In this document: piece by piece, positions 53,480 to 64,000 of the stretch | Layout: every line of letters begins with the position of its first letter | Position numbering within the stretch: position 1 is the first letter of the stretch | Assembly: GCF_900176165.1 (NCBI RefSeq) | Contig: NZ_FWWU01000011.1 | Location: 8,001-72,000 of the forward strand | Direction: 5' to 3' | Source: Deinococcus hopiensis KR-140 | GTDB taxonomy: Bacteria; Deinococcota; Deinococci; Deinococcales; Deinococcaceae | DNA length: 64,000 nt | The notes under the pieces: generated by a model | What the model saw: only the letters and a program-made list of their open reading frames with translations | The model's database searches: none | Told to the model about the DNA's origin: nothing | Translations under genes and position numbers: made by a program

Positions 53480-53913
53480 GCGTAGCTGGAGCTCAGCGGC
53501 TGTAGTTAGGCGTTCGAACGCACAGGGCGTCAAGTACCCGAGGGCGGAGTGGCGGCGCTAACGGTTGTAGAAGACCTCAGTGAACTCGAACACGGCTTGC
53601 CTGGCGACTGTGCGGGTCTCGAAGATGGTCTCCTCGAGCGGCCAGCAACTCCCGTTTTAGAGCGCTGAAAAAGTTCTCCACGACGGCATGATCTTGGCAA
53701 TCCCCTTGGCGACTCATACTGCCCCTGGTCCGCAAGCAGGCCAATTCTTCCTGAAAAATCTGACTGGCGTATTGACTCCCTCGGCCGCTGTGATGCAAGA
53801 GACCAGGTGGAGGAAGACGGCGCTCAGCCACCTTCTGAAGAGCTGTCAGCGGCAGGGTAGCGGGCATCTGAACGTCCATTGCGTAGCCGACCACCGCTCG
53901 GGAGTGCAGGTCG
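53480..53913 (-). pseudogene. IS3-family OrfB remnant, interrupted by IS21
   Basis: Reverse strand: VVGYAMDVQMPATLPLTALQ, GLLHHSGRGSQYASQIFQEE (the second catalytic Asp is Gly) and HAVVENFFSALKREL, then degenerate. The upstream part, YLPTIEGWLYPAVTLD, lies across IS21 at 56186-56240; removing IS21 and one GTCG copy rejoins them as AVTLDLHSRAVVGYAMD. Confidence 0.75.
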
Positions 53914-53975
53914 TGTCAATGGCGCAGTAAAAGTGATCACTTCCGGCGGAATAATTTTGACCACTCCCCCTGTGT

Positions 53976-56078
<2,103 letters not shown>

Positions 56079-56145
56079 TAGACCTCCGATTCGCGATGAA
56101 TCGTAGGCCGGAGAGGTCTCCTTCCTCGGAGTGGTCAAATTTGTC

Positions 56146-56183
<38 letters not shown>

Positions 56184-56250
56184 CGAGCGTGACAGCCGGG
56201 TAGAGCCAGCCTTCTATTGTCGGCAGGTATCTCAGATACTGTCGGCCAAT

Positions 56251-56814
56251 TCAGGACTTGGGCAACCGCAGTCTGGGTAGCCGTGCGTTTGCTTCTTTCA
56301 GGTCGAACTGCTCAGGGTCCCATGCTCCCCCCACCCAGGCGAGCCGCTCGTCGTACTCCGGATGAGTGGAATCGTCCAGGATTTCAAGCAACTCTACGTA
56401 CCCCCACACGCCGCCGCAGTCCTTCGGCGGACAGGCGTGTTCTCCTGCAAGAACCCTGGGTTGCCGATCCTCCGGATCGGCGGGCAACACTTTCTCCAGC
56501 GCGGCCCGATGCAACTGGGAGTCCCCAAAGTCGTACAAGTACTCCAATTTGGCCCGTACCTGGTCGAACACCTCGTACAAACGCCGTCGGCCCGCAATCT
56601 CCCGCTGATCCTGACTAAAGCTGTGCAAGTGATAATTCTCCCAGCCCATCGCGCCTTGAATCACGCCGTGCAGCCCGGCAAACGTCGCGTTCGCGGGAAC
56701 CGCGACGCGACGCCAGATCGCTGGACGCAGGCCCTGGAGCGTGATCTTCAGCTGCAGCAAGGCCTCTGGCGTTACCGGCACGCTGCTCACCTTTGTAGAC
56801 GTTCTCGTGGTCAC
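56251..56814 (-). CDS. Plasmid pRiA4b ORF-3-like protein
   Basis: A 187-residue protein with the family signatures LKITLQGLRPAIWRRVAVPA, HGVIQGAMGWENYHLHSF, LEYLYDFGD and CPPKDCGGVWGYVELLEIL. GTG 56814 follows AGGAG by 7 nt; the frame extends upstream to the IS701 boundary but without a better start. The function of this family is unknown; members are frequent on plasmids. Compared with typical members a short stretch after LHSF appears missing. Confidence 0.82.
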   Translation of the reverse strand: MTTRTSTKVSSVPVTPEALLQLKITLQGLRPAIWRRVAVPANATFAGLHGVIQGAMGWENYHLHSFSQDQREIAGRRRLYEVFDQVRAKLEYLYDFGDSQLHRAALEKVLPADPEDRQPRVLAGEHACPPKDCGGVWGYVELLEILDDSTHPEYDERLAWVGGAWDPEQFDLKEANARLPRLRLPKS

Positions 56815-56877
56815 CGTCGTCTCCTGTTCCCCGGCTTTGACCGTGCAACACACTGGGTTGTGAGCCTCCAACCCCTA

Positions 56878-58307
56878 AGCTCGACTTTGGCCATTGAGAA
56901 AGTCAGGCCGCATAACAAAGGACGTCTGCGAGGCGGTCGATGAAGGCCCGTGGGACTTGAACGATCTCCTGTTCTGGGACAGATGTACGAAAAGTCGGGA
57001 CCTTCCATAACGCTCGCCGAGGTTCGGCGAGCGCATCTACGAAAGTGGGTAGGGTCTTGTCGTACCGAGCCGCCCGCCTGACCCAAACCCCCTGCTGCTG
57101 CCAGCGTTCGTGAGCCGTCAGGGTTACCAGCGAGAACAATCCCAGCAGAGCTGGGGTTGTCCGAGCAATGGCCAGGTCTGTCCACTGGCGTTGCGTCTCT
57201 ATACCCAAATGAGCCCGAGCTTCTTCGAAGGTCACTTCCAATTGTCAGCGTTGAACGAAGTACTCCAGGATGTGGACGGGCTCCAGGTCCATGTCCTGCG
57301 TTGCATATTTCCCTTTTGGATCACGAGTGAGGACCCAACGAACAGGAAGAGCAGGGAGGCCAGTGTGGTACCAAAGTGCCGTGTGTGACACGAGCTCGAT
57401 CTCTCGATTCGCTTCGCCATACCAGCGGGTCACTCGGATGCGCTGCCAGCGAGTCTCAGGATGGATCTGAATCGAGGCCAGGGTGGGAGGGCGTTTGCCT
57501 TTTAACCTGGGGCGGCCCATCTAGCCGGCTTGACGTTCGGGCGCGGGTTCGTAGAGAGCGGCGTCCAGACGCAGTCGGGTGCAGGCCCCCGTGATGGGAT
57601 GACCTTGGCGGAGGTCGTGAAGCCAGGCTATCGATGCGTAGGCGCTGTCAGCCACGACGATCAGCTCACGTCCAGGACACCAGCGTTGAACGAGGCGCAG
57701 CATCTGCCGTGCCCAGTCCAGCAGGGTTTTGTGCCGATGTCCACGTTGCTGGTGGTACCGCTCTGACGGCACGAGAGCCGTCAAGAACGGTAAGGCCCAG
57801 ATGCGTTGTGCCATGGAACAGGAGTCAGCAACATCAGGCTCAGCCAGCGAAGACCACTGGCTTTCACAAAGTGACCATGGCTGGAACGAACGGGATCGCG
57901 GTAAATGCCCTTGGCGCTGATTTTTACGCCCGTTCGACGTTCAATGGTGTCGTCTAAACCGAGGACAAGCGGTACAGTAGGGACAAAGGTGGTGACCAAC
58001 AACCCCAGCAGGACGCGACTGGCGTGGAGGCTCGACCAACGGGCTCGGTTCATCTGGGCGGTGGTACGTGCTGACCCTGGAATCATCAGCCAAACCCAAG
58101 ACGCTTAAGGCAGCCGTGACCGTTCGTTTGCCAGGTGCCAGGAGGGTGCCGATGATCAGCTGTTGGACCTGTGGCCAGGTTCTGCGAGAGAACACCGGTG
58201 CAAAGGCATCAACACTGCGAGTGAACCACTGAGGCAGAGCTCACATGCTCAAGTCTGACAGGGACCAACAGCACCCTGTTGCCCCCAGCAATGGCCAAAG
58301 TCGAGCT
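56878..58307 (-). mobile_element. IS701-family element with intact ends but broken transposase
   Basis: Perfect 19-bp inverted repeats AGCTCGACTTTGGCCATTG at 56878-56896 and 58289-58307. The reverse-strand transposase is spread over several frames: RRTWPQVQQLIIGTLLAPGK, LDDTIERRTGVKISAKGIYR, VRSSHGHFVKASGLRWLSLM, ALPFLTALVPSERYHQQRG, ELIVVADSAYASIAWLHDL, WVLTRDPKGKYATQDMDLE and QLEVTFEEARAHLGIETQ-like. At least four lesions. It may still move if transposase is supplied in trans. Confidence 0.82.
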
Positions 58308-58319
58308 GAGAGCCTGTCC

Positions 58320-58770
58320 GGAAGACCTTTTGAGACGAGCAACGGGGGCAAGTTTGCGCCAGGTGATGAGGCAAGCGGTCAACTCGACAAAGCCGAGATA
58401 GAGGTCTTGCCGCTTCTCCCAGCGCGTCTGGAGGCGACGGAAACGGTTGAACCAACTGTGACCCACCTCAACCACCGGCCGCCGAGGTGGGTGCCGTTGT
58501 GGATCACCAGGAGCAGGAATGGGCTGAGCGGCCGCCGATGTCTTGGGGATGTGCGCGACCAGACCTTGATCCATGGCCAGTTGACGACACGCAGGCGTGT
58601 CGTACCCACGGTCCAGCAGGAGACGGCGCTGTTCCTGCTCTACAGGAGCAGCAACGACGACAGCATCGGGGGGCCCGCTGAGCACCGTGCTGTCATGTTG
58701 ATTGGCACCCAGCCGGGGGTTCTTCATTCCCCACCGTCCCTGGCGCAGTGGGGTTTCTGCTACCGAGAGA
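58320..58770 (-). pseudogene. IS5-family transposase C-terminal remnant
   Basis: Reverse strand: GMKNPRLGANQHDSTVL, LLLDRGYDTPACRQLA, VVEVGHSWFNRFRRLQTRWE (the catalytic Glu region) and LYLGFVELTACLITWRKL. The N-terminal half is missing. The IS701-type element at 56878-58307 adjoins its C-terminal end. Confidence 0.65.
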
Positions 58771-58812
58771 AAAGATAAGGGCTGCCACGGGACCAAACTG
58801 AAGAACGGCGAC

Positions 58813-58818
58813 TACACT
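58813..58818 (+). promoter_or_regulatory. Leaderless-type -10 box before the 40-residue membrane protein
   Basis: TACACT ends 6 nt before the ATG at 58825, with no ribosome site between. Confidence 0.4.
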
Positions 58819-58824
58819 CCCTTT

Positions 58825-58947
58825 ATGAAGCGTTCCTTCCGGAAGTTCCGCTGGCGACTGGGCCACAGCGGCGCCTTGTGGATGCCGCTCCTGGCGGTTG
58901 GAGTGGTGGTGGTCACGCTCTTGATCATGCAATTCCTCATCCGTTAA
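58825..58947 (+). CDS. 40-residue membrane protein
   Basis: A basic N-terminus (KRSFRKFRWRLGHSG) followed by one helix (WMPLLAVGVVVVTLLIMQFL). The TANNNT box 6 nt upstream supports the start. Unknown function; similar in plan to the 38-residue frame at 59097. Confidence 0.5.
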   Translation: MKRSFRKFRWRLGHSGALWMPLLAVGVVVVTLLIMQFLIR

Positions 58948-59096
58948 TCCCCGGCGCTCCCACTCATCCCGCTCAGGCTCCGGCCCTGGGTAGACTTTTG
59001 CTTAACTTGGCAGGTTGTCCTTTATCCTGCTTACAGTACAATTCCACTTAACCTGTAAGATCCATGTATGAAGTAGATCGATAGAATTACCTCCTT

Positions 59097-59213
59097 ATGA
59101 AGAGAAAGCCCAAATTAGCAACAGCTGTTAAAACGTCTGACAAGCTCTTTACAGCCGGGATTTTTCTTGGTATTCCTCTAATAAGTACAGGTATCGTGTA
59201 TTTGCTGTTGTGA
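59097..59213 (+). CDS. 38-residue membrane protein in an AT-rich patch
   Basis: Frame KRKPKLATAVKTSDKLF followed by one hydrophobic helix (GIFLGIPLISTGIVYLLL) and TGA at 59213. The 58990-59240 patch is visibly AT-richer than its surroundings, a sign of separate origin. There is no strong ribosome site; a terminator follows at 59250. Between 59530 and 60090 no gene is recognised. Confidence 0.4.
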   Translation: MKRKPKLATAVKTSDKLFTAGIFLGIPLISTGIVYLLL

Positions 59214-59249
59214 CATTTACTTTCGAAATAATAGTGCTTTGCTTACTTT

Positions 59250-59275
59250 TACCTCGCTCCGCGCGGGGTTTTTCA
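59250..59275 (+). terminator. Intrinsic terminator
   Basis: A short GC-rich hairpin (CCTCGC/GCGGGG region) followed by TTTTT, directly after the 38-residue frame. Confidence 0.5.
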
Positions 59276-59468
59276 TTTCGCCTGTCACGCGCCGTATGAC
59301 TCTTGAATCATGCCCAACCTCGCCCTCTTCCTGCCCAGATCTACCCCGCCCCTGGGCAGTTCGTCATGCCGGGAGAAAAGAGGCCACCCAATGGTTTGGC
59401 GTCCCAGCAGCGTTGCTCGTGCTGGGCATGCGCTAGTCATGGAGCTCGTGCTACGTAGAAACGAGGAA

Positions 59469-59505
59469 CCCCACCCCTCGGCGCACACGAAGGTGGGGCC
59501 TTTTT
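59469..59505 (+). terminator. Intrinsic terminator
   Basis: CCCCACC pairs with GGTGGGG and is followed by CCTTTTT. What transcript it ends is unclear; no gene is recognised just upstream. Confidence 0.55.
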
Positions 59506-60094
59506 CGCCTACAGGGTGGGGAAGGAATTGTGCGTAACTCGTGCGTAGTACGTGACGAATAGGGGAGGGTCAGCATGGTGGAGGACGGTATAACTGTTCC
59601 TGAAAAACACTGTCCTGAGCGTAAGAGGCGGAACAACCTGGAAGGGGACAGCGGACGTTTTAGGCCCCCGTTAAGCGCAAGGTCCCTGGTCTGCCTCGGG
59701 CTGGTAAGCCGAAAAAGGCGTCCCACTACCAGGATGGCTTTTCGCGACCTTTCAACATCATTTGCACAGCCCAGAGCCATTGAGGTGCCATGACGATTTC
59801 GGTGAATCAACAGGTTGACCGAAATGGAGCGAGCAGGCAAAACGGTAATGGAAAGGCGTGGAGTTGCCGGAGCGAAACCGAGGAGATGTAACGGATTATC
59901 CGGAAACACATTATTCCTCCGTGGCTCTGGATCAAGTGGGCTTGAAAAGCGTTGCCGAAGAGTGGACGTTTGCTCACAGCCGGGAACCTGGGTGGAACAG
60001 ATGGATGTACGCCCCTTCCTTCATGCGGCGGACCACACCTTCCCTTCCGCTTCCGGGACATTCCACTTTCCTCGGACCACCTTGGCTGTTAATA

Positions 60095-60106
60095 TGAACG
60101 TGTTCA
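60095..60106. promoter_or_regulatory. Possible operator of the DUF6463-TetR-monooxygenase operon
   Basis: TGAAC-GT-GTTCA lies between TTGGCT (60082) and CAATTT (60105), a weak promoter with 17-bp spacing. The TetR encoded downstream may bind here. Confidence 0.4.
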
Positions 60107-60520
60107 ATTTAGAGCATGTTCGAAAGGAGCGATAACAGATGATAGTCTGGGCTGGACGAATGTTGATCGTGGTTTCCCTGGTGCACCTGCTGCTTGCGCT
60201 GGGAAACGTCCTGCTCCACCTGCCTGCCCTCACCCTGGGTGCATTTTGGGAAGCTCTCGACCCTTCCTTAACGCCCGCGCCTTCTCGAGGACAAGTGGCG
60301 TGCTGGAGCACGTTCGGGAGTTTTGCCTTTCCGGAGCTGTTCTGGGGTTGGCTCCTGATTCGGCAGTCCTCTTTGTCGCCTGCTGTTGCCCGCCAGTGTG
60401 GGGGGATGCTCCTGGCCTTGACCCTCTGTCAGGTCGCGCTTGTTCCCATAAGCGGGTTTTGGCTTAACCTTTTGCCTGCCGCTTTAATACTCGTCGCCAG
60501 CTTACCAAGTCGCCGGCTTA

Positions 60521-61584
60521 TTGATACCGGCTTGAATCGGAGACGAGTGGTAGGCTGAGGTCATGGTGCAGGTCTGGCGACCCTCAAGGCTGAGCCGCGC
60601 GCAACTCGAAGAACGACGGCTGTATGTGCAGCAACTTCTCCAGGATCCTGAAGTGACCGACCGCGTCATCGCTGAGACCGTCGGTGTTGCGGAAAGTACG
60701 GTCAGGACCTGGAAACAGCGACTCCGAGAACGAGGCAGTCTGGAGGCGACGCGGGCCACTGGTCCTCGGCGTCGCCTCACTGCTGAACAACTCAAGCAGC
60801 TCCAAGCCCTACTCGAGGCGGGTTCGAAGGCCGCGGGGTATAAGGATGAGCGCTGGACAACCTCCCGCGTGCGGGAGGTGATCGGGGTGCAATTTGAGGT
60901 GTGGTACCACGTCGATCACGTGAGGAAGGTACTCCATCAGCTGGGCTGCCCTCCTCAGAAGCCCGATCCACGCGCGATGGAGCGTGACGAACAAGCCGTT
61001 CAGACTTGGGTGCAGACCGTCCGACCCGAGTTGGAAAAAAAAGTCGCTCAGGGCGCAACCCTGGTCTTCGTTGACGAGAGTGGCTTCAGCCTGAAACCCA
61101 CGGTCACGCGGACTTGGGCTCCACGTGGCCAGACTCCCATCATTCACGCCAAAGCCGGGTGGGACAAGCTCTCTACCCTGGGTGCAGTGACGACCCGTGG
61201 TCAATTTCTGCAGCACACCATACCAGGAGCCGTTCGAGGACCTCAGGTGCTGGCGTTCTTTGAACATCTGCTCCGACATATCAAAGGCGACTTGATCGTC
61301 GTCTTGGACAACGCTCGCATTCATCATACAAAGGCCCTCAGAGCCTTCGTTGAGCAGCAACAGCGTCTCACCATCCAGTACCTGCCCCCATATGCCCCGG
61401 AGCTCAACCCGATCGAGCACCTTTGGGCCTATGTCAAAGGGCACCTGCTCGGCAATTTCTGCCCCAAAGACCAGGGCGAATTGAAAGATCGCTTGAACTT
61501 CGCCTGGCGTCGCCTTCGCGCCTCACAACTCCCCGCCAAGCTCACCCATGCCTATTGCTCGTCTCAAACCTAAGCCGGTATCAA
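60521..61584 (+). mobile_element. IS630-family insertion sequence, complete
   Basis: Terminal repeats TTGATACCGGCTT (13 bp perfect, with more similarity through GAGACGAG) and flanking TA on both sides (60519-60520, 61585-61586). Contains one intact transposase gene. Distinct from the IS630 element at 16794. Confidence 0.92.
60563..61573 (+). CDS. IS630 transposase
   Basis: A 336-residue transposase in a single frame. HTH region RVIAETVGVAESTVRTWKQR; DDE triad in TLVFVDESGFSLKPTVTRTW, LIVVLDNARIHHTKALR and PYAPELNPIEHLWAYVKGHL. Intact and probably active. Confidence 0.93.
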   Translation: MVQVWRPSRLSRAQLEERRLYVQQLLQDPEVTDRVIAETVGVAESTVRTWKQRLRERGSLEATRATGPRRRLTAEQLKQLQALLEAGSKAAGYKDERWTTSRVREVIGVQFEVWYHVDHVRKVLHQLGCPPQKPDPRAMERDEQAVQTWVQTVRPELEKKVAQGATLVFVDESGFSLKPTVTRTWAPRGQTPIIHAKAGWDKLSTLGAVTTRGQFLQHTIPGAVRGPQVLAFFEHLLRHIKGDLIVVLDNARIHHTKALRAFVEQQQRLTIQYLPPYAPELNPIEHLWAYVKGHLLGNFCPKDQGELKDRLNFAWRRLRASQLPAKLTHAYCSSQT

Positions 61585-61626
61585 TAAACGTGCATCCACC
61601 CAAGTTGAGGGCTCCTGGGGGTCCCA

Positions 61627-62265
61627 GTGACTGACGGCCTGGCTATCACTCGGCGGGAACGGCACAAGCAGGAAAAACTGACCCGGATTCAGGACTCAGC
61701 CTGGCGGCTCTTCACCGAGCAGGGTTTTGAAGCAACGACCATCCGTCAGATCGCTGACCAGGCAGATGTCGCCACGGGAACGGTCTTCTCGTATGCTGCT
61801 GATAAGGCAGATCTGCTCCTGATGGTCTTTCATCACGCCATCGCGCGCACGCGTACGCACGCCTTCACGCCCGAACTCTTCGACCATCCCCTGGATCAAG
61901 CCCTGTTCCTGGTCTTCCAGCCCTTTTTTGAGCTTTACCGCAACCACAGGGGACTGGCTTCAGATTTCATCCGCATTGTGCTGTTCCATCAGGGACCCTG
62001 GCGGGACCGCGAGTGGCAACAGGTTCAGGAATTTCTGCAGCAACTTGGTGATCATCTTCAGGAGCGTCAACGCCGAGGGGAATTGAGGACAGGAGTGGAC
62101 ATGCATGCCGCCGCGTTCAGCATCTTTGCGCTTTATCAGGCCACCCTGGTAGGTTGGCTTACGGGAGGGGCGCCCTATGAAGCGGCCCAGCAGCGTTTCC
62201 GGGAAGTGGTTGAATTGTACCAGTATGCACTGCTGAACCCGCCCTTCACCAGCAGGCCTGGATGA
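61627..62265 (+). CDS. TetR-family transcriptional regulator
   Basis: A 212-residue protein; HTH EQGFEATTIRQIADQADVAT followed by GTVFSYAADKADLLLMVF. GTG 61627 is chosen because it overlapped the original DUF6463 stop (GTGA), and its own stop overlaps the monooxygenase ATG. It probably represses its operon. The IS630 insertion upstream may now alter its transcription. Confidence 0.88.
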   Translation: MTDGLAITRRERHKQEKLTRIQDSAWRLFTEQGFEATTIRQIADQADVATGTVFSYAADKADLLLMVFHHAIARTRTHAFTPELFDHPLDQALFLVFQPFFELYRNHRGLASDFIRIVLFHQGPWRDREWQQVQEFLQQLGDHLQERQRRGELRTGVDMHAAAFSIFALYQATLVGWLTGGAPYEAAQQRFREVVELYQYALLNPPFTSRPG

Positions 62266-63383
62266 CGCGGCACGTTCTGATTGTGGGCGCTGGGATCAGC
62301 GGCCTGACCTTGGCACAGGCCCTTCAGCAGGCTGGAATTCAGGTCACGCTGATTGAGAAAGTCGCTGCCTTCCGGCCCGTGGGGGCGGGCCTCATCCTGA
62401 GCGTCAATGCCCTGCAGGTCTTGCAGCGACTTTCCCTGATGGAGGGGCTGCAAGACGTCGGTCGGCAATTGACAGGTGCTGTACTGACCGACGTCCTGGG
62501 CCGTCCCCTCCAGACGCTTCACTATCCGGAATACGGGAGTGCTGTTGCCCTCCACCGGGCTGACCTCCAGGCGCGTCTCAGTCACGGCCTGCAGCAGGAC
62601 ATCCGATTTGGAACAACAGTGGGGGCCATACGGCAGCGTCCTGGAGGCGTCGTGGTGACGCTCAGCGATGCGAGTGTGCACTCGGTGGACTGCGTAGTGG
62701 GTGCCGACGGAGTGCACTCCGCGATCCGACAACTGACTTTTGGGGACGTCGGCCTCCGCTATGCCGGGTATACCAGCTATAGGTTCGTGACCCAGACAGA
62801 ATGGGAGGGAACGACCGCGGCCGAGATGTGGGGCCGGGGCCGTCGATTGGGGTTGGTGCCCTTGAGCGGCAACCGCGTCTACTGCTATGTCACCGCAAAT
62901 GCTCGGGAAGGAGCCACAGAGCTGGTCGGAAACAGTGTGGACGCGCTGCGGGCACTCTGCCGCGACTTTCAGGGTCCAGCCCTTGGGATGTTGAAAGTTC
63001 TTCCGGCGACCACGCCAGTTATCCGGACCGATATTCACGAGGTCAATCTGAACGACTGGGCTCAGGGTCACGTGGCCCTTATCGGAGACGCAGCCCACGC
63101 AATGACGCCAAACCTCGGTCAGGGAGCTGCCATGGGGATCGAGGACGCCTTCGTCCTGGGAAGGGCGTTGGCCTCAGGGCGTACGGTGGTTGAGGCTCTC
63201 AAGACGTACGAGCGTCTCCGCCAGCGCCGCGTAAGGAAGATTCAATTGGCATCTCGTCAGATGGGCCTGTTGGGACAACTGGAATCGCCCTGGCTCAGTA
63301 CTGCAGCCAGAGTGCTGATGCGCGCCACACCGCCGGCACTCTCTCAGAGGGCCACCCGCGCCCTGCTGACCTTTCCAAGCTGA
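62262..63383 (+). CDS. FAD-dependent monooxygenase
   Basis: A 373-residue group A flavin monooxygenase: FAD-binding VLIVGAGISGLTLAQALQQA, DG motif CVVGADGVHSAIRQ and GD motif ALIGDAAHAMTPNLGQGAAM. Related to TetX-like and zeaxanthin-epoxidase-like hydroxylases that act on antibiotics or aromatics using NAD(P)H and O2. Its ATG overlaps the TetR stop (ATGA). The operon membrane protein-TetR-monooxygenase suggests a xenobiotic-responsive detoxification unit. Confidence 0.88.
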   Translation: MTRHVLIVGAGISGLTLAQALQQAGIQVTLIEKVAAFRPVGAGLILSVNALQVLQRLSLMEGLQDVGRQLTGAVLTDVLGRPLQTLHYPEYGSAVALHRADLQARLSHGLQQDIRFGTTVGAIRQRPGGVVVTLSDASVHSVDCVVGADGVHSAIRQLTFGDVGLRYAGYTSYRFVTQTEWEGTTAAEMWGRGRRLGLVPLSGNRVYCYVTANAREGATELVGNSVDALRALCRDFQGPALGMLKVLPATTPVIRTDIHEVNLNDWAQGHVALIGDAAHAMTPNLGQGAAMGIEDAFVLGRALASGRTVVEALKTYERLRQRRVRKIQLASRQMGLLGQLESPWLSTAARVLMRATPPALSQRATRALLTFPS

Positions 63384-63494
63384 GGCCAGCTGCACTGACG
63401 TACGAAAGGACATCATCGAAAACGAGTTGACCGTGGAGGGGCGCAAACTTGTGACTTCAGTCATGAGGCAGTCCTTCTCGCCTCAAAGGGTCGA

Positions 63495-63517
63495 CTGAGA
63501 GCGAGAGCTTTCGCTCT
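63495..63517. repeat. Hairpin before the tnpB fragment
   Basis: AGAGCGA pairs with TCGCTCT across a 6-nt loop, in a gene-free stretch. It may be a left-end hairpin of an IS200/605-type element. Confidence 0.35.
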
Positions 63518-63604
63518 GATTGAGCGGCATATGCTACCGTTCGCTCGGAGATGAAAAGGGTCGCGGCCACGTCTATAGACTCGAGTACCACCTCATCAGA
63601 AGAA

Positions 63605-63900
63605 CGTGGCCAAGGACCTTTCTGTGGCGCAACAGTATGGCAAAACCCTTGTCCCCATAAGCCCCTTCTTTCCCTCCTCGTCCCTTTGCCACGACTGCGG
63701 CTCCCAAAACCCCGCCGTAAAGGACTTGGCCCTGCGGAAATGGACATGCCCGAATTGCGGAGAGATAGAAGTGGAAAATTGCTGGCAAGGATTTGGGCGT
63801 GCTGCTCCAGCAGACCACGCGGACTGCGGCCATCCACCGGGCGCAAGTGTGGCCGCACCTGACTGAGGAGGAGGGCACCCCGGTGGGTGCGAAGGCGGGG
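63605..63900 (+). pseudogene. tnpB: TnpB (IS200/IS605 accessory nuclease) C-terminal fragment
   Basis: Frame YGKTLVPISPFFPSSSLCHD with the zinc ribbon CHDCGSQNPAVKDLALRKW-TCPNCG is diagnostic of TnpB. The following DRDVNAA-N-type RuvC III motif is destroyed (NCGEIEVENCW), and the tail reads in another frame as QVWPHLTEEEGTPVGAKAG. The RuvC I-II domains are missing. The last bases to 64000 may hold the end of the element's guide-RNA region. Confidence 0.7.
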
Positions 63901-64000
63901 ACACTGGAATGGCCCAGTTTTGCGGACGCTGATCACCCGCGGACTTTACCAACTGATTGGCACGGGTCCCAGGCCGAAGACCATAGCACCCAAACTGGAG

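Larger units (their letters stand above)
60139..61630 (+). pseudogene. DUF6463-like membrane protein, C-terminus interrupted by IS630
   Basis: The frame VWAGRMLIVVSLVHLLLALG to LILVASLPSRRL has four hydrophobic segments and resembles small four-helix DUF6463 proteins. ATG 60139 follows AAGGAG. IS630 enters after codon 127 (TA at 60519). Removing the element and one TA gives an original end of about 15 more codons stopping at TGA 61630, overlapping the TetR GTG by GTGA. With the IS present the frame ends at 60558 with about 13 foreign residues, so it may still function. Confidence 0.65.

Noticed and set aside
59380..59460. Possible tRNA near 59400
   Set aside because: No cloverleaf could be drawn and no T-loop consensus is present.
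59858..60097. Forward 79-codon frame starting GTG at 59858
   Set aside because: No ribosome site, no recognisable motif and poor continuity with the downstream operon; treated as non-coding.

Overview
The window looks like part of a plasmid or megaplasmid from a Deinococcus-type bacterium. The evidence is a Deinococcus-style RepA initiator with an iteron array at the left edge, high GC content, several genes with a TANNNT box 5-7 nt before the start codon (leaderless pattern), and a dense load of insertion sequences of families common in the genus (IS630, IS4, IS5, IS3, IS21, IS701, IS982, IS200/605-type). No tRNA, rRNA or CRISPR array was seen.

Layout. 1-1.5 kb: 5' part of repA (reverse strand) and ten iterons. 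2.1-6.8 kb: GlxA-type regulator, isochorismatase-like hydrolase, DMT transporter and a divergent MocR-type regulator. 7-12.7 kb: mostly decayed metabolic genes (glycine-rich domain protein, PPOX-like flavoprotein, LysJ/ArgD-type aminotransferase, a GRVNS-motif protein) plus an intact GlcG/HbpS-type protein. 13-14.3 kb: unrecognised reverse-strand genes, one containing a second array of 23-bp direct repeats. 14.6-16.7 kb: complete NAD-dependent DNA ligase. 16.8-23.2 kb: an insertion-sequence cluster with a degenerate iscB, then a GNAT acetyltransferase. 23.6-29.4 kb: truncated GH4 glycosidase, a TetR/MFS pair sharing one operator sequence, FabF-like synthase and a broken thioesterase. 29.5-33.8 kb: CPA2 antiporter fused to a UBP-type zinc finger, an EF-G-like remnant split by a MITE, and a second DMT transporter. 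34-39.6 kb: peptidase-E-like gene split by an IS5-type element, then a molybdopterin oxidoreductase with a small helical partner, and a MarR regulator. 39.6-42.7 kb: group II intron remnant interrupted by IS3, then IS982 and several MITEs.

42.7-48.4 kb is the best preserved functional block, a sulfur module. A promoter leads to a 22-codon leader ORF ending Cys-Cys-Arg-Cys, an SsuA-like binding protein and a DszA/NtaA-type monooxygenase. A SAM-I riboswitch with terminator then precedes metN-metI-metQ. Sulfonate scavenging and methionine uptake thus appear to be under two separate RNA-level sulfur sensors.

48.5-64 kb: IS701 remnant carrying two smaller insertions, a LOV-PAS-GAF-HD-GYP protein (probable blue-light-controlled c-di-GMP phosphodiesterase), IS21 inserted inside an IS3 remnant, a pRiA4b ORF-3-like protein, a decayed IS701 element, small membrane peptides, a DUF6463-like/TetR/FAD-monooxygenase operon interrupted by IS630, and a tnpB fragment.

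Many accessory genes differ from an open frame by a single nucleotide, often in a homopolymer. This means either a replicon undergoing decay or residual assembly indels; raw reads would decide.
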